A stretch of DNA of 64,000 nt from Diphasiastrum complanatum (Eukaryota > Streptophyta > Lycopodiopsida > Lycopodiales > Lycopodiaceae). Below, piece after piece: positions 45,756-57,719 of the stretch. Made by a program: the position numbers and the translations under genes. The DNA lies in contig CM055097.1 in the NCBI GenBank assembly GCA_029204225.1, forward strand, positions 50,346,997-50,410,996. The letters are read 5' to 3'. The notes under the pieces were generated by a model. It had not been told where the DNA came from and did no database searches. It was given only the letters and a program-made list of their open reading frames with translations. The first letter of the stretch is position 1; every line of letters begins with the position of its first letter.

Positions 45756-46780
45756 GTTGGTATCAGTGCCACCGATCATTGTGAATAAGGTGCAATCACT
45801 CTAACTTACATTTTGGGTTGGTTTAAGCCTTTAGATGATGTTTTCTGAAGGCTTAGTTGAATTCGTTGAATCGAATTGGAAAACTTTGCTTTTTGGTTCA
45901 TCTCAATCTGAGGTCGTTTTGATTGAAAACGAGCCACCTTTGCTAGCTATGGTGGAAGTTTGTCGATTTTTTGAATTTTTTGCGGTTTTAAAAGCTTCAA
46001 AAGCCGATTTCGTTTTTTGGCCTTATTTTGGGACTTGAAAGTTGGATATTTTTTTTGCTTCTGGGTTTTTTCTTTATGCAAAAAAAATTTTGAAAAAAAA
46101 AAAAAAATTCAGGGCACCTGCGCGTTGATGTACGACATTCTGACATTTTTTTTTATCACGGACAACAGCCGCAGGCTGCACAGGCAGTTATTTTAGGCCT
46201 GGCTTGCAAACAAACAGCAGCCGCTGGCTGTATAAAAATTTATCTTTCAGTTTGGGGGAGGGGAATTAATCCCATCACATCACCTTTGTACTTTTACAAA
46301 GTACTCTTTATTCTTGCTTGTGATGTGATGTCAAGTTACAAAGCAAGTTAAAATTTGTAAAAGCGAACTTGCAGCTCAAAGCTTTCTAGACTTTGTCTAC
46401 ATTAAGTATTGAACTTCTTTGCCTAAACTTTTGTGTACTTTGCAAAGTACATGCTAAAAATTTTAAGTTAAGTTTTCAAAGTTTTATAAGAAAACTCTGT
46501 AAAGCTTGCAAGTTTTAAAATAAACTTAACCTTGAGTTTCTAAGTTCAAGCTTAAGGTTGAAAGGTTTATTTTCTAAGTTTGAAAACACATATTTTAAAC
46601 CATAGCTTTGTTATACAGATCTTTTAAGAAAGAGGAGAAATAAAAGAAAAGTACACAACTATACTTGCAGGCTGTACTTATTGCAAGAACAGACCTATGT
46701 GATCTCCTTCCTATCTTTTTTAGCCTCTTTCTTGGGCTTAATCCACCTCCTTGTAAACTTCCACCTGTACACACACAAAA
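45756..46780 (+). other. G1-family leader, non-coding
   Basis: The first 60 bp after the PBS resemble the corresponding leader of the left-edge copy. It includes poly-A/poly-T tracts and two copies of a CAGCC..GGCTG inverted motif (46146-46228). The open frame at 45835-46038 has no recognised domain. Confidence 0.45.
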
Positions 46781-46785
46781 AAAAA

Positions 46786-47433
46786 ATGGCAAATCCTCCA
46801 TCTTCTTCACTTTTTGAGAGGAAATTTGAAGTTTTTTTCCTCCACGTCCACCTCTTGAACGTACAGTTGTACCAGCACCTTCTCCTAAGCCTAAGGACAA
46901 GCCTTAGAGGAGATTTAGGTGTGTTTTTGTGTAAGTTATATTTACCAAAAGGCCGAGCAAATATCAAAGATTTCGACGATGCAAGTCTGTTGTTGGATGT
47001 TAACGTGGCGTATCCGGAGCTGTATAGTATCTACACTGATTGGGAGCGCAACTTTTCCAGCTATTTTGTGGAAATAAAACAGAATTTGCAAGACAGATTC
47101 AAATCCTACGAATATAGATCTTTTTGTACATATATATATTGGCAGTTTGGCACATTTGCAGCCAAAGTTTTATTTTTGGTTCAAAGTTTATTTGTAAAGT
47201 GTAAATTTTTTCAATTTTTCTCTACTTTATTCGAACAGTTTTCACTTAGGAAAAATTTTGAAGAAATTTTCCAATTAGTTCAAGAACTTTTTGATGGTTC
47301 TCTACTCCTTGTAAGGTTGATACCTTACGGCAACTTACCTATCGGGAGTTATACCAGAGCAAGAGAAGATGTATTGTTGTGCCAAAGAGATTTGGAAATG
47401 GCACAACAGTTACACGAAGAGCTTAATACATGA
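46786..47433 (+). pseudogene. Unidentified ORF of the G1-like element
   Basis: The likely start is MANPPSSSLFERKFEV at 46786. A neighbouring frame reads FFPPRPPLERTVVPAPSPKP, a Pro-rich gag-like segment, so a frameshift near 46830-46910 is likely. The downstream part is rich in Phe/Leu and contains NIKDFDDASLLLDVNVAYPE, YTDWERNFSSYFVEIKQNLQ and a tail REDVLLCQRDLEMAQQLHEE. It could be a gag-like or accessory protein of a non-autonomous element. No zinc knuckle, RT or integrase is present between the two flanking LTR-like sequences. Confidence 0.4.
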
Positions 47434-47639
47434 AGTCTTTTTCTTGTATATAGTGTGTCAGATTATGTGATGCAGAGTTTTATATGTGATGATCCTTATT
47501 CTATGTTGCTGAAATATATTTTGAATGAACATTTGATTTTGAAATATCAAGTGAAGGTTATAAACTCAACAAATGAAGAAAAATCTCTACTTGTGACCTA
47601 GCGAAGATCTTCAACACAAAAATATTCTTTCCTAAGGAA

Positions 47640-48200
47640 TGAATAATTCTTGAAACAAAAACTTTCTGTTCACGAGGACGTTTCACATTTGAGGAGGGGG
47701 ATATGTGATATCACATATTTATATATTTACTCAAAAATGGCAATATATACTTGAAAATGAGGATATGCACTGGACAAATATATATTATGAAGAGGCCTAT
47801 ATCATTTTTCGGATGTAATTGCTAAGGACCTGTCTTTCCCTCAAGGACAAGACCTCCTGAAATGAAACGACGCCTTGAACACAAAGCGACTAGATTCGTA
47901 TCGCCACACTGAAGGGGTCCAATTGTACAATTTACTTATAGCTTATATGTTAACTAGAATTTGTAAATGGAGCGACGCACCAGGAATTTTAAGTGGTGTG
48001 TTTGTTTGCTCCATAGGCTATAAATACAAACATGCTTCATTCTCACATCACCAAGAGAGAAAGAGAGTTATTATATGTTTGAGATTGAAGAAGTGAATAG
48101 AGCATCTAAGTTTATTTTCTTTAATCTTTGTTCTTCGCACTATTGTGTGTGAGTGACTTCGAGTCTACTAGCAATCTCGTATGTATTACTTAAATCATCC
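47640..48200 (+). repeat. Gypsy-like 3' end and LTR with TATA box
   Basis: The stretch CACGAGGACGTTTCACATTT followed by GAGGAGGGGG (about 47674-47700) is a typical plant gypsy polypurine end. TGTGATATCACATATT at 47704 looks like an LTR start. A CTATAAATAC box lies at 48018-48027, with purine-rich sequence after it. This LTR does not match the one at 45257, and its right end was not determined. Confidence 0.55.
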
Positions 48201-48890
48201 TCGGTCAGACAGTATGATATTTCATTATAGTCATTTGATGTGTTTTCATAAAGTTGATCTAAAGAACTGTCTTTAAACTAATTTACCCAGCTGTGCGAAT
48301 ACTTTGTATTTGACATCGAGTGAAATATCCCTTGGTGCAATTTTTCATAGTTGCTGATAAGGGAAGTATGTATGTTTGTGAAATGCTAGTCCCTGCCTGA
48401 GGAACTGAGTTATTGATCTGTATTCGTGTTAGTAACGAAGATAATTGTTTCTAACATATTCGCAAACTACTTGAGTTCTTTAACCATGACCGGACTTTAG
48501 TTGTTGAGGACTTTTGCCTAGAACAAATTAGTTCAAGAATAAGATTAACTTTTTGTCTGTTCGTACGCCTCTGCATCGAACATAACACAAATCCATGTTG
48601 ACAACTTAATCAGTCAGAGTATATTTCATTCGAGTTATTCTAATATCATTTTACTTATAGAATGTTTTTTTTTTCGGTTTGATAGTGGACGGCTATTGTT
48701 TGGAACTCATTTATCAACACACACCACAATACAAGCAATATTGGTTGCTTATAAAATGTCTGTCGACAGCCAGAATAACATCCGACACCATTTCATTTGA
48801 AATAAGTCAAGTATGTATCAATTAAGCAGCTTTTGAGCGCTATCTCCTTGGGGAACGATCTAAATACTTCATAAATATAGCAATTCTGTG
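48200..48890. other. Unassigned DNA
   Basis: No coding domain or element boundary recognised. It may contain the end of the preceding LTR and its leader. Confidence 0.3.
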
Positions 48891-48894
48891 TTTG

Positions 48895-49393
48895 TATATT
48901 ACGACATCAGGCATCTATTCTGAATATAAGCTGCAATGGAAACAGCTTCAGCCCAGAAGGATTTCGGAAGTGTCGCATGAGCAAGCATACACTTAGCCGA
49001 TTCGACTAAGGTTTTGTTCCTTCTCTTAGCAAGTCCATTCGACTGAGGCAAATAGAAGGTAATATATTATTGCTCAATGTGGTTGTCAAGGCAAAAGTCC
49101 TTGAATTCGGTAGACATGTACTCTCCCTTGTTGTCGGACCTTAGTGCTTTAATTCTTTTACTAGTTTTCATTTCTGCACACTCTTTGAATTGTCAGAAGA
49201 TTTTGAAAGCCTCTAATTTTTGCTTAATAACATAAACAATTGTTCTTCTCGAATATTTTTCAATGAATCTAATGATATACTTTGCATCAAGCAACAACGG
49301 AGTTTGCATTGGACCACATATATTTGAATGAACGACGTCTAGAACATATTTTGATGCATGCCTATGACTCGATCTAAAAGGACGATAGTACAC
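48895..49393 (-). pseudogene. Copia integrase fragment, minus strand
   Basis: From 49393 leftwards: HASKYVLDVVHSNICGP (first catalytic Asp now Asn), then AKYIIRFIEKYSRRTIVYV, RSDNKGEY with the second Asp, then PQSNGLAKRRNKTLVE, where the catalytic Glu is Lys, and LPKSFWAEAVSIAAYI. Frame breaks lie near 49190 and 49060. Two of three DDE residues are lost. Confidence 0.78.
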
Positions 49394-49740
49394 ACACTAT
49401 CAAAGGTGAAGGCACTGTAAGATTGATGTTCCAGCATGATCAATTCAAACTACTATCAAACGTTTTGTATGTACCTAAACTCTCTATGAATCTGTTATCA
49501 ATAAGTAGAATTATTGATTTAGGTCATAGGGTAGAATTTGAGTCTGATCAATGCCGAATTATCGATAGGACAAATAAGATTCTTGACTCGACAAGAGGCA
49601 TGGATACTTATATGGATTGACTTATTTTGATACTAATCAAGTTCTTGTCAACAAAACATTACCTTGGCATTATAGATTAGGACACTTGAATCATACATCT
49701 ATGTCGAACATGTCTAGACACTCCTTAGCACTTGATCTCG
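49394..49740 (+). pseudogene. Copia protease/pre-integrase fragment, plus strand
   Basis: It reads MFQHDQFKLLSNVLYVPKLS MNLLSISRI followed by GHRVEFESDQCRI, then in another frame LPWHYRLGHLNHTSMSNMSR, the GAG-pre-integrase block. It lies head-on against a minus-strand integrase fragment at 48895-49393, which would normally follow it in the same orientation. Confidence 0.75.
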
Positions 49741-51092
49741 ACTATTCCACCAACAACTCGACCTCCTTGAATGTCAATCTCTCCTTGTATTTAGATCTTG
49801 CCTCACACCAAAGACGAAGAACTCCAAGACTCTGAGCCAATTCCCTTCATAAGTTTTAAAATCACTTGAAAATACTCAAAGGAATCCCCAAACACCTCAA
49901 ACACAATGGATTTGTGTGAAAATATGTGGCTATGGCACCAAAATCTCATCTAGATCACACACAAACTAGATTCATAATGCAAAATTATGAATTTTTTATG
50001 ATCTAAGCTAGATATGAGCAATCCTTGGCATGTCTCACCAGTTTGGGTGCCCTATCCACCTTCATTTGAATGCCTATAATGTTTTCAAGACAAGTCCTTT
50101 TTTCTTGAAAACAATTGCATCACAAACTAGACTTCGCTAGCTTTCCAACAAGCAATCATGCACTAGATTTGGATCTCACCAACCATTCAAATTTTGGTGA
50201 TCTCACACCTACCTAGGCACCTCAGTCCATACAGTACCCATCATGGGTCAATTCATCATGATTTTGATCCCTTTTGATCTCAAAATCCACTTGATTGCAA
50301 ACTATGTCCACACTAGCTCTCAAAACCTTGTTTTTCACATTAAGCTTGGTACATTCAATCCATCCACCATCTTTGGGTTGGATTTGAAATTTGAAAAAAT
50401 GTGATTCTTCTCTCTCACTAAGATGTGTGCATCAAAGAGCTAGATCCACTTAGTAAGATCTTGATCACAAAGGAGAGACCAATCTCTCCACCAATGCCAA
50501 ATCAACTTGAGTTACTAGATCTTGCCTTTCACAAAAGAAGAAACTCCAAGATAATTTGGACCACACACCAAACACAAGTTTCACACACCTCTATGACTCT
50601 ATTTCAAGCCAATAAAACACTCAAGAACTATGAGTAGGAGTGAAACAATGTGACTAGGATCTCAAAATCTCATCTAGAACTCTCAGAACCTAGATTGACA
50701 AGGCAAACTTGAGTTTTTTTTATGCAACCACCAAGATTTGGTGCTCTTTGGCAAAAGTCACTAGGTTGGGTGCCCAACCTACTTCCAAACAAATGCCAAT
50801 AATTTCATCTATAGTGAACCAATTCACTTGAGATCTCTTGCACCTAAATCTACACTCAAATAGCTCTCCAACCAGTATTTACTTGCACAATTGGGCATCC
50901 CACACGTGCTCTGAGCACAATAGTCCGTACTATACTTTTCAAAGCCAAGTCATCATAAATTTGGCCCCTCGTGATGCCAAAATTCCTTGGAAGCTAGTCG
51001 AGATCCTCGACTACACTCAAAAACATGAACTTCACTCTCTGTACTTGATCATTGATGCATGAAGATCATACCTAAGGGTGGCTCTGATACCA
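49741..51092 (-). other. Leader of a minus-strand copia element
   Basis: The PBS complement GGCTCTGATACCA sits at 51080-51092 against the LTR that starts at 51093. The sequence to its left is non-coding and partly matches the leader at 38827-40473 (for example GAGACCAATCTCTCCACCAA near 50473). No gag was recognised before it meets the plus-strand fragment. Confidence 0.6.
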
Positions 51093-51822
51093 TGTGAAGA
51101 TTAAGGTAATTTGTGATTGCACATAGATCTATCACCTGTATTGCATCCTACAATCTTCCCTGATTGATTCTAAGGCAAGAGCACAATTTCATGCATAATG
51201 AATCCACATTCAATTGGCACTCAAAGGCGCAATCAAAGTACATGAAAAAACTAAGATTCCAACATGCTTTTAGAGAGAAAATAAATAGTCTACTCTCGAG
51301 TAGAGAGATAAAGTGAGTGAGCCCTCAAGTAGAGAGAGAATATGAGAAAAAACAATGTGTATCACATAGATTGCTTCACAAAAACTTGTATGTACAATAA
51401 GAGAGCTCTTCCATATAGTACCAGCATGAGATCTAGCATAAGGACATGCTCTAGAATGATTGGAGCCCATTTATTGCCTTTCTACATCATGATTGGAGCC
51501 CATTTATTACTTTCCTACATCACGATTGGACCCCTAGATTTGCACCTCTCATCATGATTGGACCTCATGATTTCCACCTCACAATTTGATTGGGCCTCCA
51601 TGATGTGCATCTCTAAACATGATGGGTCCACATGTAATGCACCTCCTAAGGTGATTGGCCTTGTGATCTATGCCTCTAAATGTGATTGGGCCAAATAGAT
51701 GCATTTCAATCCTAACATCATGTGACAAGTGTCACTATCTCACTAAATCTCAAATTTGAGGCCTATTGACTATTCAAACTCAATATAGATGAACTAAAAT
51801 GATTAGGCCTACCCTCCACACT

Positions 51823-52503
51823 GTTAAAAATTCACAATTCTAGCTTGACTAGTTTTGGTCATATGACTTGTACATAGTTAGATGGTCATGATGTGGCTTG
51901 TCACACGTGCCAAATAGCATAGGATTCCATTCATAAGGATGTTCTCAAGTAGACCTAAGTGTTAGAACCTTTGAAATGAGTCCAAATTATGCTTAGATAC
52001 AAGGGAGAAAAAATAGGAGCTATTTTTGGTAATTTTTGCATTGTTGAGGGATCTCCAAGATTCCAACCCTAACTTGGTAGGGATGAAAGATCCACCAAAA
52101 TTAGCATTAGGGATAGGTTTAGGGCTACTCATACCTGCCCAAAACCATGATGGATCATGTATATATAGGTGATGATATCTCACCAAAATCAATCAAGCAA
52201 TTTCATGTTTTTTCTCTCATAATGGTGCAATTGCTCTCTATGTTCATAATTGTTTGAGTACTTGTGATTACTAATTATTATAGGATTGAATGTAGGTCTG
52301 GTGTACAGTACTCAGACTGTGGGAGGCCGTACTTTCACACGTGTGAAGCCTTCTTCAAGGATTTGGGCCATTTAGTGAGGTTCAAGCATAGATTTTTGAT
52401 GGATTTTGATGGTTCAACTTGTGCTAATCTTATGAAATCATAATCTATTGTTTCCCTCATCATTTCAAGTGTTTTAGAATCCTTATTTGCTGTAATTTTT
52501 ACA
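51823..52503 (+). repeat. 5' LTR of the young copia
   Basis: TGTTAAAAATTC..GTAATTTTTACA, 681 bp. A TATATATAGG box at about 52157 is a plausible promoter. It is followed directly by the PBS. Confidence 0.93.
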
Positions 52504-53314
52504 TGGTATCAGAGCCTAAAGGCTGAAATGAGCTAAATCCTTGGTTTTCATTCAATTTGATCACAATTTTTGATCTAAATCTTGTGTAGATTGGATCTTA
52601 GCATCTAGTATTGATTCTAGAACTCAAAGTGAGTCAAATACATTGGAGATTGGTGTTGTGTGACTTCATTTTCAGGTGTTTAGGTGTCTAAAACCAGAGG
52701 CAAAGTTGAATTCAATTCACATTACCAAGATAGCAAGTTTTGCTTGCTCCAAGCATTGATTTCTAAGCGAGTTTTGGAGGTGATTTCATAGAGAAGGCTT
52801 TCTAGCATTCAAGGAGAGGGAAGATCAGAGTTTTGGGGACTCTTCAATGCTGTTCTAAGGTGTAGTAGACACCTCCTAAAGTGATTTAGGTTCAGTCCAA
52901 CCATTGCTTGACTTATGCACCAAATTAGATCAAATTTTCATCAATTTTGATCATTTTTTGCTTGTGATTGGATAGTAGATTGTGTTGCATCCTCATTAAG
53001 TTTCATTTAGATCTTTTACAAGTGATTTTGGAAGTATATTAGGTTGCTGAAATTCACTCTTGATCAGATCATTTGGAAGCTTTAATGTTCTTTATAGAAA
53101 GAGGGGCAATTCTACTAGTATTGTCTACTTCAATCAAGCAAGTGCATTGTTTCTAGTATTCTATGATTTGATTTTGTTAGAGATCATTCTTAGATCTTTA
53201 TAGGAAGTCTATTACTGATCTTTTCAGGTCCCTAAGAAGTGGGATAAGGTAGACCTTCAATCAAATCAATAGAAGTAACCTTCATTTGTGTCAAGTCCTT
53301 GATTAGGAGACTAG

Positions 53315-56300
53315 ATGGCATCTATAAATGCATATCTTTTGGATACTAATGAAAGGCTCAACAAAACTAACTATTCCATATGGAAAGTTAGAATGGAATC
53401 TATCATGATCATGCAAGATCTGATGGAAATTGTAAATGGTAAGGAGGGTGAACCTATTCATCCTCAAGAAAAAGCCAAATACATCAAGAGGTGCAATGTT
53501 GCACTACATTGCATAAAAATGAATGTTGCAAATGAACTCTTAAGAGAGGTAGGAGATTGCACTTCAGCTCAAGATGCTTGGGAGACTTTGCAAAAGGTCT
53601 ATGAATCCAAGAACCAAACTAGAATGTTAGCTTTGAAGAATCAAATCTATAGAAGCTATCAAAAGAAAGGAGAGAGTGCACATACTTTTGTCCTAAGAGT
53701 AAAGGAATTGAACAAAGAGCTAGCCTTTATAGGTGACCCTATCAAGGATGAAGAGCTTGTTCAACTCATATTGAATGGACTAAGCTTTGAATTTGACAAT
53801 TTGGTTCAGGGATATGCAATTATGGGTAAGCTACCCATACTTGAAGAACTCCAAGGCACACTCATGGCCGAGGAATCAAGAAGGAGCCAAATGCAAGAGA
53901 GGATGGATAGGCTTTCCATCCAAGGTGGAGATGACCAAGCTCTCTTCACCAAAGGCAAAGGCAAGTCCAAAGGCAAAGGATCAACATTCAAGAAGTCTAC
54001 AAAGCTTGAGGATCAAGAAGGACCCCCAAAGGCATCTCCATCAACCACCAAAGTCAAGAAGGACAAATCAAAGGTGAAGTGCTACTATTGTAGCAAGATG
54101 GGGCATTATGCCTCGGAATGCTTCAAGAGGAAGCAAGATCAAAGCCAAGCCAACATGAGCAAAGAGGAGGAGGAGGAGAGTTCACATGAGGACTCTCTCA
54201 TGATGTCCATATTTTCTTCAACAAGCTTCAAAGGAGAAGATCCTTGGTGGATTGACTCGGGTGCTAGTTCACACATGACTAGTAAAAGGGAGTTTTTCTC
54301 TTCTCTCTTATCTTATGATGGACCTATAAAGTCTATCTATACAGCAAATGATGAAGCTTGTAAGATTGAAGGAGTTGGTAGCATTCCCCTTTGCTTAGGA
54401 TCTTCCAAAAAGATCAACATAGAAGGTGTTTTGTACATTCCTACAATAACAAAGAATCTACTAAGTGTTGGCCAAATGGTAGACAATGGTTTCAATGTTG
54501 ACTTTGCTTCAAATGAATGTTTCATCAAGAAGAAGGGTAAGATAGTGGCTAAGGGAAATAGACTTGGCAAACTTTATAAGCTGGATGCATTTGTGGATAC
54601 TAATGTTGTCATGTTGTCCGAGAAGAGCAAGATATCTACCTTTACTTTATGGCACAAAAGACTTGGACATGTCAACTCGGGTTCCATGGAGGCTATGATC
54701 AAGGAGGAGTATGCTTTAGGCCTACCAAGTTCTATTGGGAAGGAAGACAAGGTTTGTGAAGCTTGTGCCTTATCCAAGGCACATAAGAAGGTGTTTCCTA
54801 ACTCCATCACAAAGTCATCTCATCCTCTTGAACTCATACACTCAGATGTGCACATTGCTAGCACCAAATCTAATGGAGGTTCATCCATGTTTTTAACCTT
54901 CATTGATGACTACTCAAGATATTGTTGGGTGTTCTTACTTTCCCTCAAGTCTCAAGTATTTGATACTTTTGTAAAGTTCAAGTTGTTTGTGGAAAAGCAT
55001 CATAATCATAGCATCAAGATTCTTAGAAGTGACAATGGTGGAGAATTCATCTCCAATGAGTTCAAGGCCTTTTGTGAGGAGGAAGGGATCAAGAAAGAGA
55101 CTTCTTGTCCTTACACTCCTAAACAAAATGGAGTTGCTGAAAGAAGGAAGAACATTATGTGAATGTTCTAAGGCTTTAAGATTAGATGCTTGTTTGCCCA
55201 AATCCTTTTGGGGTGAGTCTCTTGTATGTGCAAACTACTTGATGAATAGGGTGTCTTGCAAAGCAATTGAAGGCAAAACTCCTTATGAGATGTTGTATGG
55301 AAAGAAACCCAATCTTAATCACTTGAAAGTTTTTGGGTGTATATGTTATGTGCATGTGCCATTGGAAACAAGAACCAAGGAGGATCCATCTTCCACAAGA
55401 GGGATCATGCTTGGATATGCAAGCTCAAGCAAGGGCTACAAAGTCTATCTCCCATCCTTGAACAAATTTGTTGTTTCAAGGGATGTCATCTTTGATGAAC
55501 ATCATATGCATATGCTTGAAGAAGGCTCAAGTGCTCCAACAATCAAGAAGAAGATGGCCGAGGAGCAAGATCTTGGTTTTGAGGAGGAGCTCATGGAGGA
55601 GCAAGCACCAAACCCACCTATCACACCAAGGAGATCTTCAAGGGCAAAAGTGGAGCCATCAAGGCTCACATATCAAGGCAAAGGACAGCAAGTTGAGGGT
55701 ATCTCATCCACTTCTTATGCTTTATCTAGTTTTGAAGAACCTTCTAATGTTGAAGATGCATTGAACTCCAAAGAATGGTATAAAGCTATGTTGGATGAGT
55801 ATGATGCCTTGATTGAGAATGAAACTTGGTTGCTTGTTGAGAGACCTCAAAGGAATGTAATAGGATGCAAGTGGGTCTTCAAGCTTAAGTTGAATGCAAA
55901 TGGGAGTGTTAACAAACATAAAGCAAGATTAGTTGCAAAAGGTTATGCTCAAGTGAGAGGGATAGACTATGAGAAAACTTTTGCACCCGTGGCCAAGATG
56001 GTCACAATAAGACTAATCATTGCACTTGCATCACATTTTGGATGGATTCTATGTCAAATGGATGTCTCTAATGCTTTCTTGAATGGTTTTTTGGAAGAGG
56101 ATATCTATATGGAGCAGCCACAAGGGTTCATCAAGCATGGAATGGAGAACAAAGTATGCCATCTCCAAAGAAGCATCTATGGCTTGAAGCAAGCCTCGAG
56201 ATCTTGGAATTCAAGCCTACATTGCTATCTTATTTCACTTTCTTTTGTTCAAAGTGAATATGATCCTACTCTTTACATTAAGTTTGATGATGTTGGTATT

Positions 56301-56543
56301 GTACTTTTACTCATTTATGTAGATGACATCATCATTAGAATCTTCCATGCAAGATCTAAGCACATTGAGATATGCCATCACTTTGTGAGAGAAATGGTGC
56401 AAGCCAAGGAGATTGTTTTGGAGCATGTTCCAAGCAATGAATGTGTAGCTGATCTACTTACTAAACCACTTCAAAAGACACCTTTTATGAAGTTCAGATC
56501 ATCACTTGGAGTGATTAGTAAAGCAATGATTGAACCAAGCTAG
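53315..56543 (+). pseudogene. Copia gag-pol polyprotein with frameshift and RT/RNase H deletion
   Basis: The first frame (53315-55162) carries gag (MASINAYLLDTNERLNKTNY, WKVRMESI), a canonical CCHC knuckle CYYCSKMGHYASEC, the protease motif WWIDSGASSHMT, the pre-integrase LWHKRLGHVNSG..C..C, and integrase HSDV, RSDNGGEF and NGVAERR with all three catalytic residues. A frameshift at about 55120-55160 moves to the second frame, which holds the integrase end (FGCICYVHVPL), linker (RRSSRAKVEPSRLTYQGKGQ) and RT (KWVFKLKLN, KARLVAKGYAQVRGIDYEKT, DVSNAFLNGFLEE, YGLKQASRSW, LLLIYVDDIII). Straight after YVDDIII the frame continues with FHARSKHIEICHHFV, the RNase H end, and VADLLTKPL. About 250-300 codons are missing in frame. 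Confidence 0.93.
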
Positions 56544-56558
56544 ATAGTGAGGAGGAGT

Positions 56559-57239
56559 GTTAAAAATTCACAATTCTAGCTTGACTAGTTTTGGTCATAT
56601 GACTTGTACATAGTTAGATGGTCATGATGTGGCTTGTCACACGTGCCAAATAGCATAGGATTCCATTCATAAGGATGTTCTCAAGTAGACCTAAGTGTTA
56701 GAACCTTTGAAATGAGTCCAAATTATGCTTAGATACAAGGGAGAAAAAATAGGAGCTATTTTTGGTAATTTTTGCATTGTTGAGGGATCTCCAAGATTCC
56801 AACCCTAACTTGGTAGGGATGAAAGATCCACCAAAATTAGCATTAGGGATAGGTTTAGGGCTACTCATACCTGCCCAAAACCATGATGGATCATGTATAT
56901 ATAGGTGATGATATCTCACCAAAATCAATCAAGCAATTTCATGTTTTTTCTCTCATAATGGTGCAATTGCTCTCTATGTTCATAATTGTTTGAGTACTTG
57001 TGATTACTAATGATTATAGGATTGAATGTAGGTCTGGTGTACAGTACTCAGACTGTGGGAGGCCGTACTTTCACACGTGTGAAGCCTTCTTCAAGGATTT
57101 GGGCCATTTAGTGAGGTTCAAGCATAGATTTTTGATGGATTTTGATGGTTCAACTTGTGCTAATCTTATGAAATCATAATCTATTGTTTCCCTCATCATT
57201 TCAAGTGTTTTAGGATCCTTATTTGCTGTAATTTTTACA
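56559..57239 (+). repeat. 3' LTR of the young copia
   Basis: 681-bp partner of 51823-52503 with about two mismatches, followed by the target duplication CACAC. Confidence 0.93.
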
Positions 57240-57329
57240 CACACGTGGGAACATGCTCCACACATGTGAGATTTACTTATGTACATGAAAGTATAAACTA
57301 ATCAAGCTAGATTTTGCAAAACCTTCACA

Positions 57330-57719
57330 TTTTCTTGTGCAAGTACTATTTTGACTATTGAAACAGAAATTGAGTGCGTTAGTTTCTGTTATGTACTTTT
57401 TGTCACAAGATAGTCATTTCTAGAAAATGGAATCAATGGGGGGTACAGAAGTTGTACACTTCATAAGACTGCTGATAATTTGCAAGAGTTGACCATAGGT
57501 GAGAACAATGTTTATCATTCTGATGATGAATCTCTAGATGTCTTGTATGCACTTTTTCTTAAGAATGTAGATGGGCTTGATTTGAAATATGCTTGTTCTT
57601 TGGAGAAACATGAGGGTTCAAAGAGTGCTTTTAATAAAAAGGATGATGTTTTTCTTCCTAAAAATCACGAGATTGCCAAGCAGGTTAGCAAGGGAGGTCT
57701 GAATGCTAGTTGAGAAATG
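57330..57719. other. Unassigned DNA right of the copia cluster
   Basis: It contains an open frame at about 57480-57713 with the segment LDVLYALFLKNVDGLDLKYA and a codon bias that looks coding-like. No family is recognised and it has no ATG-initiated start. Confidence 0.3.

Larger units (their letters stand above)
51823..57239 (+). mobile_element. Young complete copia element (5.4 kb) with internal deletion
   Basis: 681-bp LTRs at 51823-52503 and 56559-57239 differ at only about two positions by eye (near 52275 and 52475). The TSD CACAC is at 51818-51822 and 57240-57244. The PBS TGGTATCAGAGCC is at 52504 and the polypurine GTGAGGAGGAG at 56549-56558. The LTR holds TTTCACACGTGTGAAG (52335, 57071). 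The coding region at 53315-56543 has one frameshift and lacks the RT C-terminus and RNase H N-part, so the copy needs help from another element despite its youth. Confidence 0.95.
51093..57329 (-). repeat. 5' LTR of a minus-strand copia, split by a younger copia
   Basis: The two parts, 51093-51822 and 57245-57329, join at the CACAC target duplication. Together they form an LTR of about 815 bp that begins TGTGAAGG (minus strand) and ends ATCTTCACA next to the PBS. Motifs such as CACACGTGGGA and CACACATGTGAG fall in the right part. Confidence 0.82.
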
